A DNA stretch of 64,000 bases from positions 186,001-250,000 of the forward strand of contig NZ_CP041356.1 in NCBI RefSeq assembly GCF_006965445.1. The letters are read 5' to 3'. Below the pieces are notes generated by a model, which was not told where the DNA came from, ran no database searches, and saw only the letters and a list, made by a program, of their open reading frames with translations. The stretch comes from Lactococcus protaetiae (lineage in GTDB: Bacteria; Bacillota; Bacilli; Lactobacillales; Streptococcaceae). The position numbers and the translations under genes were made by a program. The stretch's first letter is position 1. Each line of letters opens with the position of its first letter. Below, one piece after another: positions 51,165 through 61,018 of the stretch.

Positions 51165-52642
51165 TTCAGACCGAGATAACGCTCAACTTCAGCTTGCATT
51201 TGTGTTACTTCAACAACAGTATCATGCAATACTTTCGCAGCTTCAAGTTCCTTCACCGCCTTTGGTAATGGGGTTTTACTGATTTTTTCTAAAGTTTTGA
51301 CCAATTCAAAGTCGCTGGCATTTACTGACAAACTTTCTGTCAGTGCGTCGACCACTACCCTAGGAAATTTGTAAGGGCTCGCCGTGCTGACAATGACTGT
51401 GGTCGTTTTATCAGCATACTGACGATAAACATGGCTTGCTACTGCTGTATGAGGGTCAAGCACATAGTTTTCGTCAGTAAACGTTTGATGAATTTCCTTA
51501 CTAATCTGTTCCTCAGATGCCCAATCTGCAACAAAGCTAGACAGTTTTTCGCGCATTTCTTCTGTAATTTGATATTGCCCTACCGTTTGCAAAGCTGTCA
51601 GCAAACGATTGGTTTTTTCATCACTATCATCAGTCAAATCAAAAATGAGTCGCTCTAAATTTGACGAAACAAGAATATCCATCGATGGTGAACTCGTCAC
51701 ATAAAATTCACGATTTTTATCATAATGTCCTGTTTTGAAAAAGTCTGTCAGTACATTATTTTTATTGGAAGCACAGATTAATTGGTTGATAGGTAAGCCA
51801 ATTTTTTTCGCATAATAAGCGGCTAAAATATTTCCAAAGTTTCCTGTTGGAACAGAAAAATTAATCTTTTGTCCGCTAACAATGCTGTCAGTACTGACAA
51901 GTTGTGCATAAGCATAGACATAATAAGCCACCTGCGGAATTAGTCGTCCAATATTCATCGAGTTTGCTGACGAAAATTGTTTGCCAGCTGTCAGCATTTT
52001 TTGATGCAACTCCGCATCGTTGAACATCGTTTTTACCGCTGTTTGAGCTTGGTCAAAGTTTCCTTCAATCCCTACCACATGAACATTTTTCCCTTTTTGA
52101 GTGAGCATTTGTCGCTCTTGAATTTCACTCACGCCATGTTTTGGATAAAAAACAATAATCTTTGTGTGAGGAACATCTGCAAAGCCTGCCATAGCAGCTT
52201 TTCCTGTATCTCCAGAAGTAGCAGTCAAGATAACAATCTCATTACTGACAGCATTTTTGTCAGCACTTGCTGTCATCAGATGAGGAAGGATTGATAAAGC
52301 CATATCTTTGAAAGCAATGGTTTCACCATGAAACAGCTCTAAAACAAAATGATTCCCCACTTGTTTCACTGGTGCTATCTTCTTTGTATCGAACTTTTCA
52401 CCATAAGCTAAGTCAACCATTTTTTCGATTTCTTCTCTAGAAAAATCATCAAAAAAAGCGTGCAAAATAAGCGTAGCTATCTCTTGATAAGAACTATTTT
52501 TCAAACGCTCAAAATCTAAATCAATACTTGGAAATTCGACAGGAACATACAACCCTCCGTCTGCAGCTAGCCCTTGTAAAATAGCTTGCGAAGCTGTTTT
52601 TTGATTTGATTTATCACGCGTTGATTGATAAAGAACTGACAT
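51161..52642 (-). CDS. thrC: Threonine synthase
   Basis: 493-residue PLP enzyme converting O-phosphohomoserine to threonine. The PLP-lysine motif is ETIAFKDMALSILPHL and the phosphate-binding loop is TSGDTGKAAM. The N-terminal domain (KNQKTASQAILQGLAADGGLYVP form) belongs to the long bacterial/fungal type. The gene carries at least six CTGTCAG/CTGACAG words, more than any other gene here, including TTGTCAGTACTGACAGC near 51885-51900. Confidence 0.95.
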   Translation of the reverse strand: MSVLYQSTRDKSNQKTASQAILQGLAADGGLYVPVEFPSIDLDFERLKNSSYQEIATLILHAFFDDFSREEIEKMVDLAYGEKFDTKKIAPVKQVGNHFVLELFHGETIAFKDMALSILPHLMTASADKNAVSNEIVILTATSGDTGKAAMAGFADVPHTKIIVFYPKHGVSEIQERQMLTQKGKNVHVVGIEGNFDQAQTAVKTMFNDAELHQKMLTAGKQFSSANSMNIGRLIPQVAYYVYAYAQLVSTDSIVSGQKINFSVPTGNFGNILAAYYAKKIGLPINQLICASNKNNVLTDFFKTGHYDKNREFYVTSSPSMDILVSSNLERLIFDLTDDSDEKTNRLLTALQTVGQYQITEEMREKLSSFVADWASEEQISKEIHQTFTDENYVLDPHTAVASHVYRQYADKTTTVIVSTASPYKFPRVVVDALTESLSVNASDFELVKTLEKISKTPLPKAVKELEAAKVLHDTVVEVTQMQAEVERYLGLK

Positions 52643-52960
52643 AAAATCTCCTATCTTATTTTTTCACAATTATATCAAATGTTCTGTCAATTAGCAAAAA
52701 ACCGCAATACTGCGGTTTTCTTTAACTTAGCAAGTGTATGCTAATCCCCCACCTCTATAAGGTGGCGGGATAAGCAGCACTAAGCTCTGCTTTCGTTCTA
52801 CTGCCCTAGGGTCTTAGCACTTTAGCGCTTAGACTTCAGGGACAGGGTGACCTCATATCTTTGATGTGAGGTCGTGCCCTAACATTGGTGGGGAGAAAGA
52901 ATTCCCCACCAATGAAGTAATCACTTCAAATCTTTTTGTACCAACAAATAACAAATTTTG
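52643..52960. repeat. nusG terminator and long mosaic hairpin element
   Basis: AAAACCGCA (52698-52706) with TGCGGTTTT (52711-52719) and T-run on the minus strand ends nusG. From about 52735 to 52935 lies a ~200-bp mosaic of hairpins, among them CCCACC/GGTGG, GACCTCATATC/GATGTGAGGTC and CATTGGTGGGGA/TTCCCCACCAATG. Its reverse complement matches 62758-62945 at both ends but not in the middle. No gene. Confidence 0.8.
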
Positions 52961-53518
52961 TCATTCTTTGATTTCTTCAATCTGATGCATATCAAGCTCA
53001 ACTGGTGTTTCATTCCCAAACATATCTACAGTTAAAGTCAACTTATCACCATTAATCTTAGTAATTGGAGCTTCGAACCCTGCCAATGCGCCATCAACAA
53101 TACGAACACGTTTTCCTACAAAAAGCTCAAAATTCACTTCGCGTACAGCTTGTCCCATGCCAACCAAGATTTCTTGGATTTCTTCTTCAAAGAGTGGTGT
53201 TGGTTTTGAACGATTCCCATGAGAACCGACGAAACCTGTGACATTAGGTGTATTACGCACGATAAACCATGCTTCATCTGTCATATTCATTTCGACCAAA
53301 ACATAACCTGGGAATAGATTTTCTTCAACATCTTTCATTTTCCCATTTACTTCTGTACGGATTGTTTCCGTTGGAATCTCAACACGTAAAATCTTGTCTG
53401 ACATATTGTAAAGCTCTGCACGTTCAAGAAGATCTTCCTTAACCTTGCGCTCATATCCTGAGTAAGTTTGAATAACAAACCAGCCTTGGTCAAAACTTGT
53501 CAAATTGTTTTCGTCCAT
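52961..53518 (-). CDS. nusG: Transcription antitermination factor NusG
   Basis: 185 residues. The NGN domain begins WFVIQTYSGYERKVKEDL and has FPGYVLVEM. The C-terminal KOW domain has GKRVRIVDGALAGFEAPI. It binds RNA polymerase and links it to the ribosome or Rho. Confidence 0.97.
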   Translation of the reverse strand: MDENNLTSFDQGWFVIQTYSGYERKVKEDLLERAELYNMSDKILRVEIPTETIRTEVNGKMKDVEENLFPGYVLVEMNMTDEAWFIVRNTPNVTGFVGSHGNRSKPTPLFEEEIQEILVGMGQAVREVNFELFVGKRVRIVDGALAGFEAPITKINGDKLTLTVDMFGNETPVELDMHQIEEIKE

Positions 53519-53921
53519 TTTTAAATACCTCTATCTTTTAATTTTGATTTAGTTTGATGTTCATTATATAGCATTTTTTGTATAAGAAAAAGGGCCTCGC
53601 CCTCCTAATATAATAATATTATATCACATTTCTTACGAATTGGAAGTGTTTTTTCCCATAGTAAAAAGAAAAAAGCTGTCAGTTCAATGCGATTAACGTG
53701 AGCATTGAATCGGCGGATAAAAGCTTTGTCAGCAGAGCAGAAAAAGCTGTCAGTATACTGACAGACTTCTTCCAATCAATTTATCGAAGTAAGTGCGTGC
53801 TATCTCCGCCTTGCGGCTAGAGAAAATGAACAAATGTTTTACGAAACTCCCATTGAATAAGTCTTGACTTCATTGTAAAAACAACAAAGGGCTGACCCCT
53901 TCTAGCTTCTAACGCTATAGA
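53519..53921. repeat. Long secE-nusG spacer: nusG promoter, 71-bp type repeat, secE terminator
   Basis: A minus-strand promoter TTCCAA (53645-53640), 16 bases, TGA-TATAAT (53623-53618) precedes a leader hairpin GGGC-GAG-GCCC with T5 (53588-53602). About 53679-53765 is one inverted 71-bp type unit with terminal CTGTCAG/CTGACAG stems. About 53790-53880 repeats 15400-15480. AAGGGGTCAGCCCTT near 53890-53905 may terminate secE. No gene. Confidence 0.65.
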
Positions 53922-54116
53922 TTATTTAATCAATGGAACTAAGTGTTCAACGCTGAAAGTAATCCCATGTTGTGTCACCCAGTCGAAAATCATGATAAAA
54001 ATCAAGAAGAAAATTGTATATTCAATGACCATGAAAAAATCACGGACAGATTGCTTGCCCGTTGGCCAAGTCGTCAATTTCATTTCTTTAATGATACTAC
54101 CAATAAATTTAAACAT
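53922..54116 (-). CDS. secE: Preprotein translocase subunit SecE
   Basis: 64 residues, MFKFIGSIIKEMKLTTWPTGKQ followed by one membrane helix (YTIFFLIFIMIFDWV), the one-helix Firmicute SecE. ATG 54116 matches the family start. A GTG at 54125 is also open, and neither has an ideal ribosome binding site. Confidence 0.92.
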   Translation of the reverse strand: MFKFIGSIIKEMKLTTWPTGKQSVRDFFMVIEYTIFFLIFIMIFDWVTQHGITFSVEHLVPLIK

Positions 54117-54262
54117 TCCCCTCACCGTTGTCAGAGAACAATTTTATATCTTTGAATATAAAATCACTCTACCTCAAAAAATAACACCGAGGTATATTTT
54201 TTAGAAAATACTGACAAAGTCCATTTCTTATTAAAATTCACTGACAGAAAGACTGTCAGCAC

Positions 54263-54412
54263 TTATCTTGTTTCTTTATGCAAAGTATGTTTGCCACAAG
54301 TGCGACAAAACTTTTTTACTTCGATACGTTTTTCTTTCGCATTTGACGAAAGATTCAATGTGTAATTTCGTGAACCACATATAGTGCACGCTAATCCTGC
54401 TTTTTTTAACAT
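54263..54412 (-). CDS. rpmG: 50S ribosomal protein L33
   Basis: 49 residues, [17 protein letters not shown] and [15 protein letters not shown], so two CxxC zinc pairs are kept. It lies upstream of secE as in many Firmicutes. The stop is followed by CTGTCAG/CTGACAG pieces. Confidence 0.93.
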   Translation of the reverse strand: MLKKAGLACTICGSRNYTLNLSSNAKEKRIEVKKFCRTCGKHTLHKETR

Positions 54413-54452
54413 ATTATTCCTTATTTTAACAAAATTTCAATGGAATCGCAAA

Positions 54453-56269
54453 CTATTTCGTCACTTTTATCAAATCATTCGCAATTAATCCCGCATATTG
54501 TATTGCACCGTCTCCTTTAGGATGGATATTATCACTATAAAACCAAGAACTTTTTCCCGCTGCAGCTTTGTGCCAATCAATAATATTAAGATTTTTGTAT
54601 TTTTTCGCCATTTTATTGAGCAACTTATTGTCTGGGTTTTGCCATACTCGTGCTGCGTGGATATTAATCCAATATACTGGTTTATTTCCAGCAAACTTCA
54701 TCACAGCTTCAACATCTGCCGCCTTAATCACTCCATTTGTTCCCAAACCAATCAACAGTGCATCTGGATTAGGAACTTTTGACTTCATCTTATTTAACTC
54801 AGTAATTGCAGAATCCGCCTGACGTCCTACAGCAGCATCGATAGTCATGCGTGGGAAAACTTCCTGTAGATTGGTGGAGCCCGCCACCATTACAGAATCT
54901 CCAACAGCCAATATATTCATTTTACTTGCTTTCTCAGCAGCCACAGGTTCAATTTTATATTTTGAAGCTACTGTTTTTAGAGGGAGTGACACTTTCTCAT
55001 TCGCTGCAGCAAGTTCTTTTTTCTGAAGCGCTTCTTGTTGCGCCATGATACGCTCTGCAATAATCTTTTGGTCATGAGGAGAGGCAGGTGATAACAAAAT
55101 AAATCCTAAAACAACAACAATCAAACCTGATAACATCATTGGAACGATACTCTGACGCTGTTTCCAACCCTTACCTTTAACAAAGTTTTGAAGAATTTCT
55201 AAAATATTACTATAATCAAACTTAGCTGCTGGTTGTTCTACAAAGCGATAAGAAAGCTCCGCCAAAGCAAGAATCAAGGCAAGTTGCCAAATGATATTGT
55301 ACCAAGCAGTTGGTTCCAATAATTTAGCCTCTGCCAATACAAAAACTGGAAGTTGCCACAAGTAAATCCCATAAGAACGTGAACCAATATAATCGAAAAC
55401 TCGATTAGAAAACAGTTTATTTGCGGGCAACGCCGGATGAGCAACTAACGCAACAAGTAATACCGAAAGCAAACTAATGACCCACATTCCCCATAGTAAG
55501 TCACTGCACTTTCTGCTGGCATAAAGAAATAAGCCACGAGAAGCACTAAAGAAACACCAATCGTAAGCTGTAAACCAAGCTTCACACCACGCTGATTTAT
55601 TTTTTTCGAAAGTTTATTGAGTGGCCATATAAAAGCAAGACTCGCTCCCATCATTAAACTGAATAATCTTGTATCTGTTCCATAGTATACACGAGTTGGG
55701 TCAGTATCAGGTCTAAACATGATAATCATCAAAACTAATGATATAAAAGCGATGATATTTGCAATTACAAAATTTTTCCCACGACTTTTAACAAACTTAA
55801 TGAGGATAAAAAGCACTAATGGCCAAATAAGGAAAAATTGTCCTTCAATAGCAAGATAATAAATATGCTTAAAAGGTGAAGCCCCAGCAATATTCGCAAA
55901 ATAAGAACTTCCCTGTGAAATCTGCCACCAGTTTTGCACAGAGAATATTGCTGAGAGAAACTCTGAACGTAAACCTTGCCATAAATTCCTCTGGAAAAAT
56001 AAAATATATGGCGTTACGACAAGAAAAACCGTAATCAATAGTGGGTACAAACGTTTAAGTCGTCTTCCCCAAAATTTCAGAAAGTTAATGCTTTGATTTT
56101 TATCATATTCCCGTAGAAGCGAGTCAGTTACCAAGTATCCTGAAAGTACAAAGAATAAAACGACACCAAGAAACCCACCACGAATGGTGTTTGGCCAGAT
56201 ATGATAAAGGATTACTGCTAGAACTCCCACAGTCCGTAAACCATTAAAACCTGTAATATACCGTTTCAT
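54453..56269 (-). CDS. OatA-type O-acyltransferase (frame interrupted at 55489-55492)
   Basis: About 605 residues after one G is added to the GGGG at 55489-55492 (YYGGMWVISLLS). The N-terminal acyltransferase-3 domain has about ten membrane helices, with VLAVILYHIWPNTIRGGFLGVVLFFVLSG carrying the catalytic His. After a linker comes an extracytoplasmic SGNH esterase-like domain with GDSVMVAG, a GLGTNG block and the SDNIHPKGDG Asp/His site. This is the layout of peptidoglycan O-acetyltransferase OatA. It lies between a PBP gene and rpmG-secE-nusG. Confidence 0.88.
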
Positions 56270-56477
56270 TTTTTTCTCTTAACTCGACTTCCCTTTAAAT
56301 ATATTTAGTATTGTTTAATTTCCTGTTTGTAAATATTGTATTACAATTTGAAGCTATTCTCTATCTTTTGCACAAAACATCGGGAGTATCTTTAAACCAG
56401 TAATATCAAGCAATGTAACGTTTTGAATACGACGCTTTTTTCTTTTATTTTATCATATTCCATCGTATTTTTTATTC

Positions 56478-58706
56478 TCAATTTCCAAAAAGTCCCGTAA
56501 TTTTCTTCCAAGCTTTTTTGGCACCATCCCCTATATTTTTAGCCGTTTTACCTAGGTCAAAACCACCTGAATCATTTGATGATGACGACGAACTTTCTCC
56601 CGTGCTCTCCGGTGTATTTCCTGTTGTATGAGCTTCGGCTTGTTCTTGAGTCACAATATCATCTTGATATTGCCGCTGTTGCGTCCAATAAGGTTGTAAA
56701 GCTGCAACGCCTGCTTCTTGATATGGATTTTTTACATCAAATGCTGTACCTGCTGTATAAGGTAACATATAGCTTGCCTCTTGACGGAAAATTACCGATG
56801 TTTGACCTTCTGACGATCCTGTCAATTCATTTTTTCCATCAGCATAGCCCACCCAAAGCGCCATAACAATGTCTGGGGTATAACCAACTACCCATTGGTC
56901 TTGCGACTCATTCGTTCCTGTTTTACCTGCTAATGTGTAGCTTTTAGGAGCAGCATTCCAAGCCGAACCATTAGTATAAGTTCCCAGCATCATTTGCGTC
57001 ATTTTATCTGCTGTATCTTTACTAATAACTTGTTTTTTACCTACTTTTGCTGTCTTAATAACCTGTCCTGCTGCATTTTCTATTTTAGTAATAAGGTGGG
57101 CATCATACATCATCCCTCCATTAGCAAATGCTTGATACGCTTGAGCAATCTGCCAAGGGTTCGTTTGTACTCCCGCGCCAAGTGCAGTTGGTAACACATC
57201 ATTTTTACTTGTGAGATTCAAACCAAACTCACGCCCTTTGGCATTTCCTACCTTTGGTCCAATTTCTTGATAGGTATTAATCGCTGGAATATTATATGAG
57301 TTTGCCAATGCAGTATACATTGGAATTTTTCCACGCCATTGATTATCAAAGTCAGTCGGTTTCCAACCGTTATAGTCAGCAGGTGAATCATCTACTGTTT
57401 TATCAATAGACCATCCTGCCTCAATAGCTGGTGTATACACAACAAGCGGTTTTATAACTGAACCTGGTGAACGTTTTGACATTGTTGCATAGTTAAAGTC
57501 AGTAAAACTGTTAGAGTTTGCTGTATTAACATTGCCCACTAACGCTTCCACTGCACCCGTTTTAGGATCAATAGCTACCGAAGCAGATTGAGCCGTCGTA
57601 CCATTAGTTGATGGGAAAAAGCTTGGGTCCGCATACGTTTTTTGGAGACCTGATTGCATATTCTGATTCATACCAGTGTAAATCTTATAACCATTATTCA
57701 TGATTTCTTGTAAGGTTAGACCGTACTTACTTTCTGCCTCAGAAATCACCGCATTGTAATAGCTTGGATATTTGTATTGACTATCTTCTGGATGATAATT
57801 ATCCTGAACCTTAGACTGAAGATCAATCTTCATGAGACCATCTGCGGCATTTTGTTTGAGATATCCTGCATTGACCATGTTTTGCAGTACGGTGTTACGT
57901 CGGTCAGTCGCATACTTCCCTTTATCATAAAGTGGGTTATAAATTTCTGGGCCTTTAAGCATTCCAGCTAAAGAAGCCGCTTCATCGACCGTCACTTCAC
58001 TCGCAGGAACTCCGAAATACTTCAGTGCAGCATCTTGAATCCCCCACACACCATTACCAAAATATGAGTTATTCAGGTACATATCAAGAATTTCATCTTT
58101 GCTATAATGCTTATTAATTTCAAGTGCAAGAAAAAACTCACGTGCCTTACGGTCAATCGTCTGCTCTTGAGTTAAATAAGCATTTTTCGCTAACTGCTGA
58201 GTGATTGTCGAGCCACCACCAAAGCGTCCTGCTGTTAGTACTGCAAGGGTAAATCTTTTTAAATTAACGCCATGATTAGTATAAAAAGTTCTATCTTCAG
58301 TCGCAACGACTGCTTCTGTAATATTTTTAGAAATTTGATTAATCTTGACCGGTGTCCCTTTTTGCCCATAAAGCTGACCAGCGACTTGATTATCTTTGTC
58401 ATAAATTGTTGTTTGGGCAGCGATTGAGCTTTGCAATACTTTCACATTTGCTGTTTTTGCTAAATAAAAGAGATAAGAACCCGTTGCCACGATAGTAAGC
58501 AAAACAACAATAATCACAATTTTTGTCAGATTATAGCGTTTCCAAAATCTTTTAATCGGTCTCATCAGCTTTGCAAATTTTGTTTTCGCTGGTTTTTCTG
58601 GTTCTTCTTCTACCTTTTGGGGTTTGAGCCGTAAGTTGGGGATCTTGACAATTTTTTTGTCAGTCCCTTTCTTAGTTCGTCGACTAAATTTTTGATTTTC
58701 AGACAT
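56478..58706 (-). CDS. Class A penicillin-binding protein (PBP2A-like)
   Basis: 742 residues. A basic cytoplasmic tail precedes a membrane helix at 61-83. The GT51 glycosyltransferase domain has catalytic ATEDRTFYTNHG (Glu137) and GGSTITQQLAKNAYL. The transpeptidase domain has Ser416-Val-Ile-Lys419, SYN and KTGT boxes. A Ser/Thr/Gly tail ends in a basic segment. It polymerises and cross-links peptidoglycan. Its place before rpmG-secE-nusG is as for pbp2A in lactococci and streptococci, with the acyltransferase between. Confidence 0.94.
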   Translation of the reverse strand: MSENQKFSRRTKKGTDKKIVKIPNLRLKPQKVEEEPEKPAKTKFAKLMRPIKRFWKRYNLTKIVIIVVLLTIVATGSYLFYLAKTANVKVLQSSIAAQTTIYDKDNQVAGQLYGQKGTPVKINQISKNITEAVVATEDRTFYTNHGVNLKRFTLAVLTAGRFGGGSTITQQLAKNAYLTQEQTIDRKAREFFLALEINKHYSKDEILDMYLNNSYFGNGVWGIQDAALKYFGVPASEVTVDEAASLAGMLKGPEIYNPLYDKGKYATDRRNTVLQNMVNAGYLKQNAADGLMKIDLQSKVQDNYHPEDSQYKYPSYYNAVISEAESKYGLTLQEIMNNGYKIYTGMNQNMQSGLQKTYADPSFFPSTNGTTAQSASVAIDPKTGAVEALVGNVNTANSNSFTDFNYATMSKRSPGSVIKPLVVYTPAIEAGWSIDKTVDDSPADYNGWKPTDFDNQWRGKIPMYTALANSYNIPAINTYQEIGPKVGNAKGREFGLNLTSKNDVLPTALGAGVQTNPWQIAQAYQAFANGGMMYDAHLITKIENAAGQVIKTAKVGKKQVISKDTADKMTQMMLGTYTNGSAWNAAPKSYTLAGKTGTNESQDQWVVGYTPDIVMALWVGYADGKNELTGSSEGQTSVIFRQEASYMLPYTAGTAFDVKNPYQEAGVAALQPYWTQQRQYQDDIVTQEQAEAHTTGNTPESTGESSSSSSNDSGGFDLGKTAKNIGDGAKKAWKKITGLFGN

Positions 58707-59371
58707 GTTTATTTTCCCTTAGATGTAAGTCTTGATGATTAAGATTTTTATTTTAAACGTAGGTAAACTATACTCGTGTCACTTAAAAATCAATTAATAA
58801 TTTTGTTTGATAAAACTACAATCAGCGATATGCCAATTTTTATGTCGTAAATTCTTGAAGTAATATTAACTTGTTATCGCGCTTTACAACCTATTTAATC
58901 ATAATAAGTTTTTTACCAGTAAGCTATTTTACTACAAATATACCTATCTATAACTTACATTTTTGTAAGTTAAGTTGATTTGTCATCTAATGATGTTAAC
59001 ATTTGTATTGAAAGAGGAATATAGAGAGTCTCGTTGAGAACATTCTGGTCTTACTAATATATAAAGTAACATCAATTTGTTACTGTCTTTTGCCAAAAAT
59101 CTTATGACTTCCGCTTATTTTATCAAAAATTGCTTTGTGTTACAAATTAGACTATCATTTAATTTTATTTTCAAACTAACCTTATTAAGAACTATTATAA
59201 TATGGAAAAAGCTTAATATCAAAGGTTTTGCATATTTCTCCATTCCTTAGGGTTTCAGCCCATGCAAAATAAGGTTTATTCATCCGCGCACTCATCTAAA
59301 ATCTGCTATACTTATAGTAATCTTATTTTTCCGTCTGTACCATATAAGCTTGTATAAGGAGTATAAAACCT
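58707..59371. other. 665-bp A/T-rich divergent intergenic region
   Basis: No gene is supported. It separates the PBP gene (leftward) from the DUF1275 gene (rightward). An extended -10 TGCTATACT (59304-59312) may serve the DUF1275 gene, with no good -35. I see no clear RNA gene. Confidence 0.5.
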
Positions 59372-60058
59372 ATGACTTATTCTAAAGTTAACCCTAGAGA
59401 AAATTTAAAAATAGCTTTATTCCTTGCGATGAATACCGGTTTCGTTGATGCTTTTACCTTTTTCCACTTTGGTGAAAGATTTGCTAGTCTTCAAACAGGG
59501 AACCTTATTCAGACTGGACTCAATCTTGCGCAAGGTCATTTTAAAGCTGCTTTTCAATTTATGATTCCTGTATTGTTTTTTATTGCTGGTGCGATAGTTA
59601 AAACTTTATTCACCAAGTATAAAAAAAGAAAAGGAGGAGATGAGGCTCAAGATTTAATTCTTGTTCAAATGGTAGGTATTGCCGTTTTTACGCTACTTTT
59701 CGCAACTGTGCTCCAATTGCCTCAAGCTATTTTTGTAGGTATTTTATCTTTTTTCATGGTTATTCAAGGAGATCTCTTTACTCGTGTTCATGGGCTACCT
59801 TATGCAAACATCATGTCTACAGGCAATATAAAATCTCTTGCGACTAACTTTGCTGAGTATTTAGTTGAGCGATATAAGAAATACTTGCAAAATTCATTCT
59901 TATTTTTTGAGCTTGTACTTTCTTTCGTCATTGGCGCTTTCCTTTCCTCTTTTGTAGGACATTGGCTCGGTAATTTCACATTATTAGGCTCGAGTGTACT
60001 TCTTTTGCTCGCTTATTTTGCTTATCATAAGGAAACAAAAAAGGCTGAAATCGCTTGA
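59372..60058 (+). CDS. DUF1275 (YoaK-type) membrane protein
   Basis: 228 residues with six to seven membrane helices. It shows the family features FLAMNTGFVDAFTFFHFGERFASLQTGNLIQ and YANIMSTGNIKSLA. DUF1275 proteins are of unknown function, widespread in Firmicutes. An AAGGAG lies upstream of the ATG. It is followed 60 bases later by the pseudouridine synthase gene. Confidence 0.88.
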   Translation: MTYSKVNPRENLKIALFLAMNTGFVDAFTFFHFGERFASLQTGNLIQTGLNLAQGHFKAAFQFMIPVLFFIAGAIVKTLFTKYKKRKGGDEAQDLILVQMVGIAVFTLLFATVLQLPQAIFVGILSFFMVIQGDLFTRVHGLPYANIMSTGNIKSLATNFAEYLVERYKKYLQNSFLFFELVLSFVIGAFLSSFVGHWLGNFTLLGSSVLLLLAYFAYHKETKKAEIA

Positions 60059-60121
60059 TACAAAATACTATTTATCAACAGAAAAGGGTCGGATATAATA
60101 TAGTGGAGAAGAATATTATTT

Positions 60122-61018
60122 ATGGAATTTAACTTTGTTTTACCAAAAGATTTTAAATCTCAAAGTGTGGCACATTTATTAGAGCAGACTTGGCTGGTTC
60201 CTCGTAAACAGCGTCATTTTTTACGCATGAAAAAGCACTTTTTAGTCAATGACAGAGCTGTCAATGATGACGAAATGCTTGTCAGTACTGACAGAATCAA
60301 AATTATCTTTGACGAGGAAGATTTTCCTCTTTTGGAGGTCAACTTTGGTGATGAAAAACTGGCAGAAATTCTCTACGAGGATGAACATTTAGTCATTGCC
60401 AACAAGCCTGAGGGCATGAAAACGCATGGGAATACGAAAGACGAATTTGCCCTGCAAAATCATGTCGCCGCTCGTCTCAATCAGCCTGTTTATGTCGTCC
60501 ACCGTCTTGACGAAGTGACTTCTGGCGCTGTTTTATTTGCAAAAAATCAGTTTGTCCTGCCGATTTTAGGGCGAATGTTTGAAAATAATGAGATTCACCG
60601 CGAATATGTCGCTTTAGTCCATGGACATTTTCAACAAAAAAAGCTGACGATTAATCAGCCGATTGGGCGTGACCGCCATGACAAGCGTAAACAAATAGTG
60701 TCAAAAACTGGAAAAATGGCGATCACTCATCTGTCAGTACTGACAGATTTTCGTCAGCACAGTTTAGTGGCACTATCGCTTGATACTGGGCGCACTCATC
60801 AGATTCGCGTGCATTTGCAAGCCATCGGACACCCAATTTTGGGCGATTTGCTTTATGGAAAAAAAGAGCATGAGCCAAGACTCATGCTCCATGCTCGTCA
60901 GATTGTCTTACGACAACCATTTTCTGAGCAAATATTAGAAATTTTAGCGCCTAGCCAATCGTTTGATGCTAGATGTAAGCAAGAAGAGGATAATGAAAAT
61001 CAACGTAATCGCCGCTGA
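60122..61018 (+). CDS. RluA-family RNA pseudouridine synthase
   Basis: 298 residues. An N-terminal S4-like segment (HFLRMKKHFLVNDRAV) is followed by the catalytic domain with VVHRLDEVTSGAVLFAK (catalytic Asp) and TGRTHQIRVHLQAIGHPILGD. It converts uridine to pseudouridine in rRNA or tRNA; the exact site is unknown. Two full CTGTCAG-type palindromes lie in the coding sequence (near 60279-60295 and 60731-60746). Its last 75 bases overlap the end of the zinc permease gene on the other strand. Confidence 0.93.
   Translation: MEFNFVLPKDFKSQSVAHLLEQTWLVPRKQRHFLRMKKHFLVNDRAVNDDEMLVSTDRIKIIFDEEDFPLLEVNFGDEKLAEILYEDEHLVIANKPEGMKTHGNTKDEFALQNHVAARLNQPVYVVHRLDEVTSGAVLFAKNQFVLPILGRMFENNEIHREYVALVHGHFQQKKLTINQPIGRDRHDKRKQIVSKTGKMAITHLSVLTDFRQHSLVALSLDTGRTHQIRVHLQAIGHPILGDLLYGKKEHEPRLMLHARQIVLRQPFSEQILEILAPSQSFDARCKQEEDNENQRNRR

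Noticed and set aside
52735-52935. Mosaic hairpin region considered as a riboswitch or T-box
   Set aside because: No conserved aptamer core or T-box motif; the same modules occur in unrelated intergenic places.
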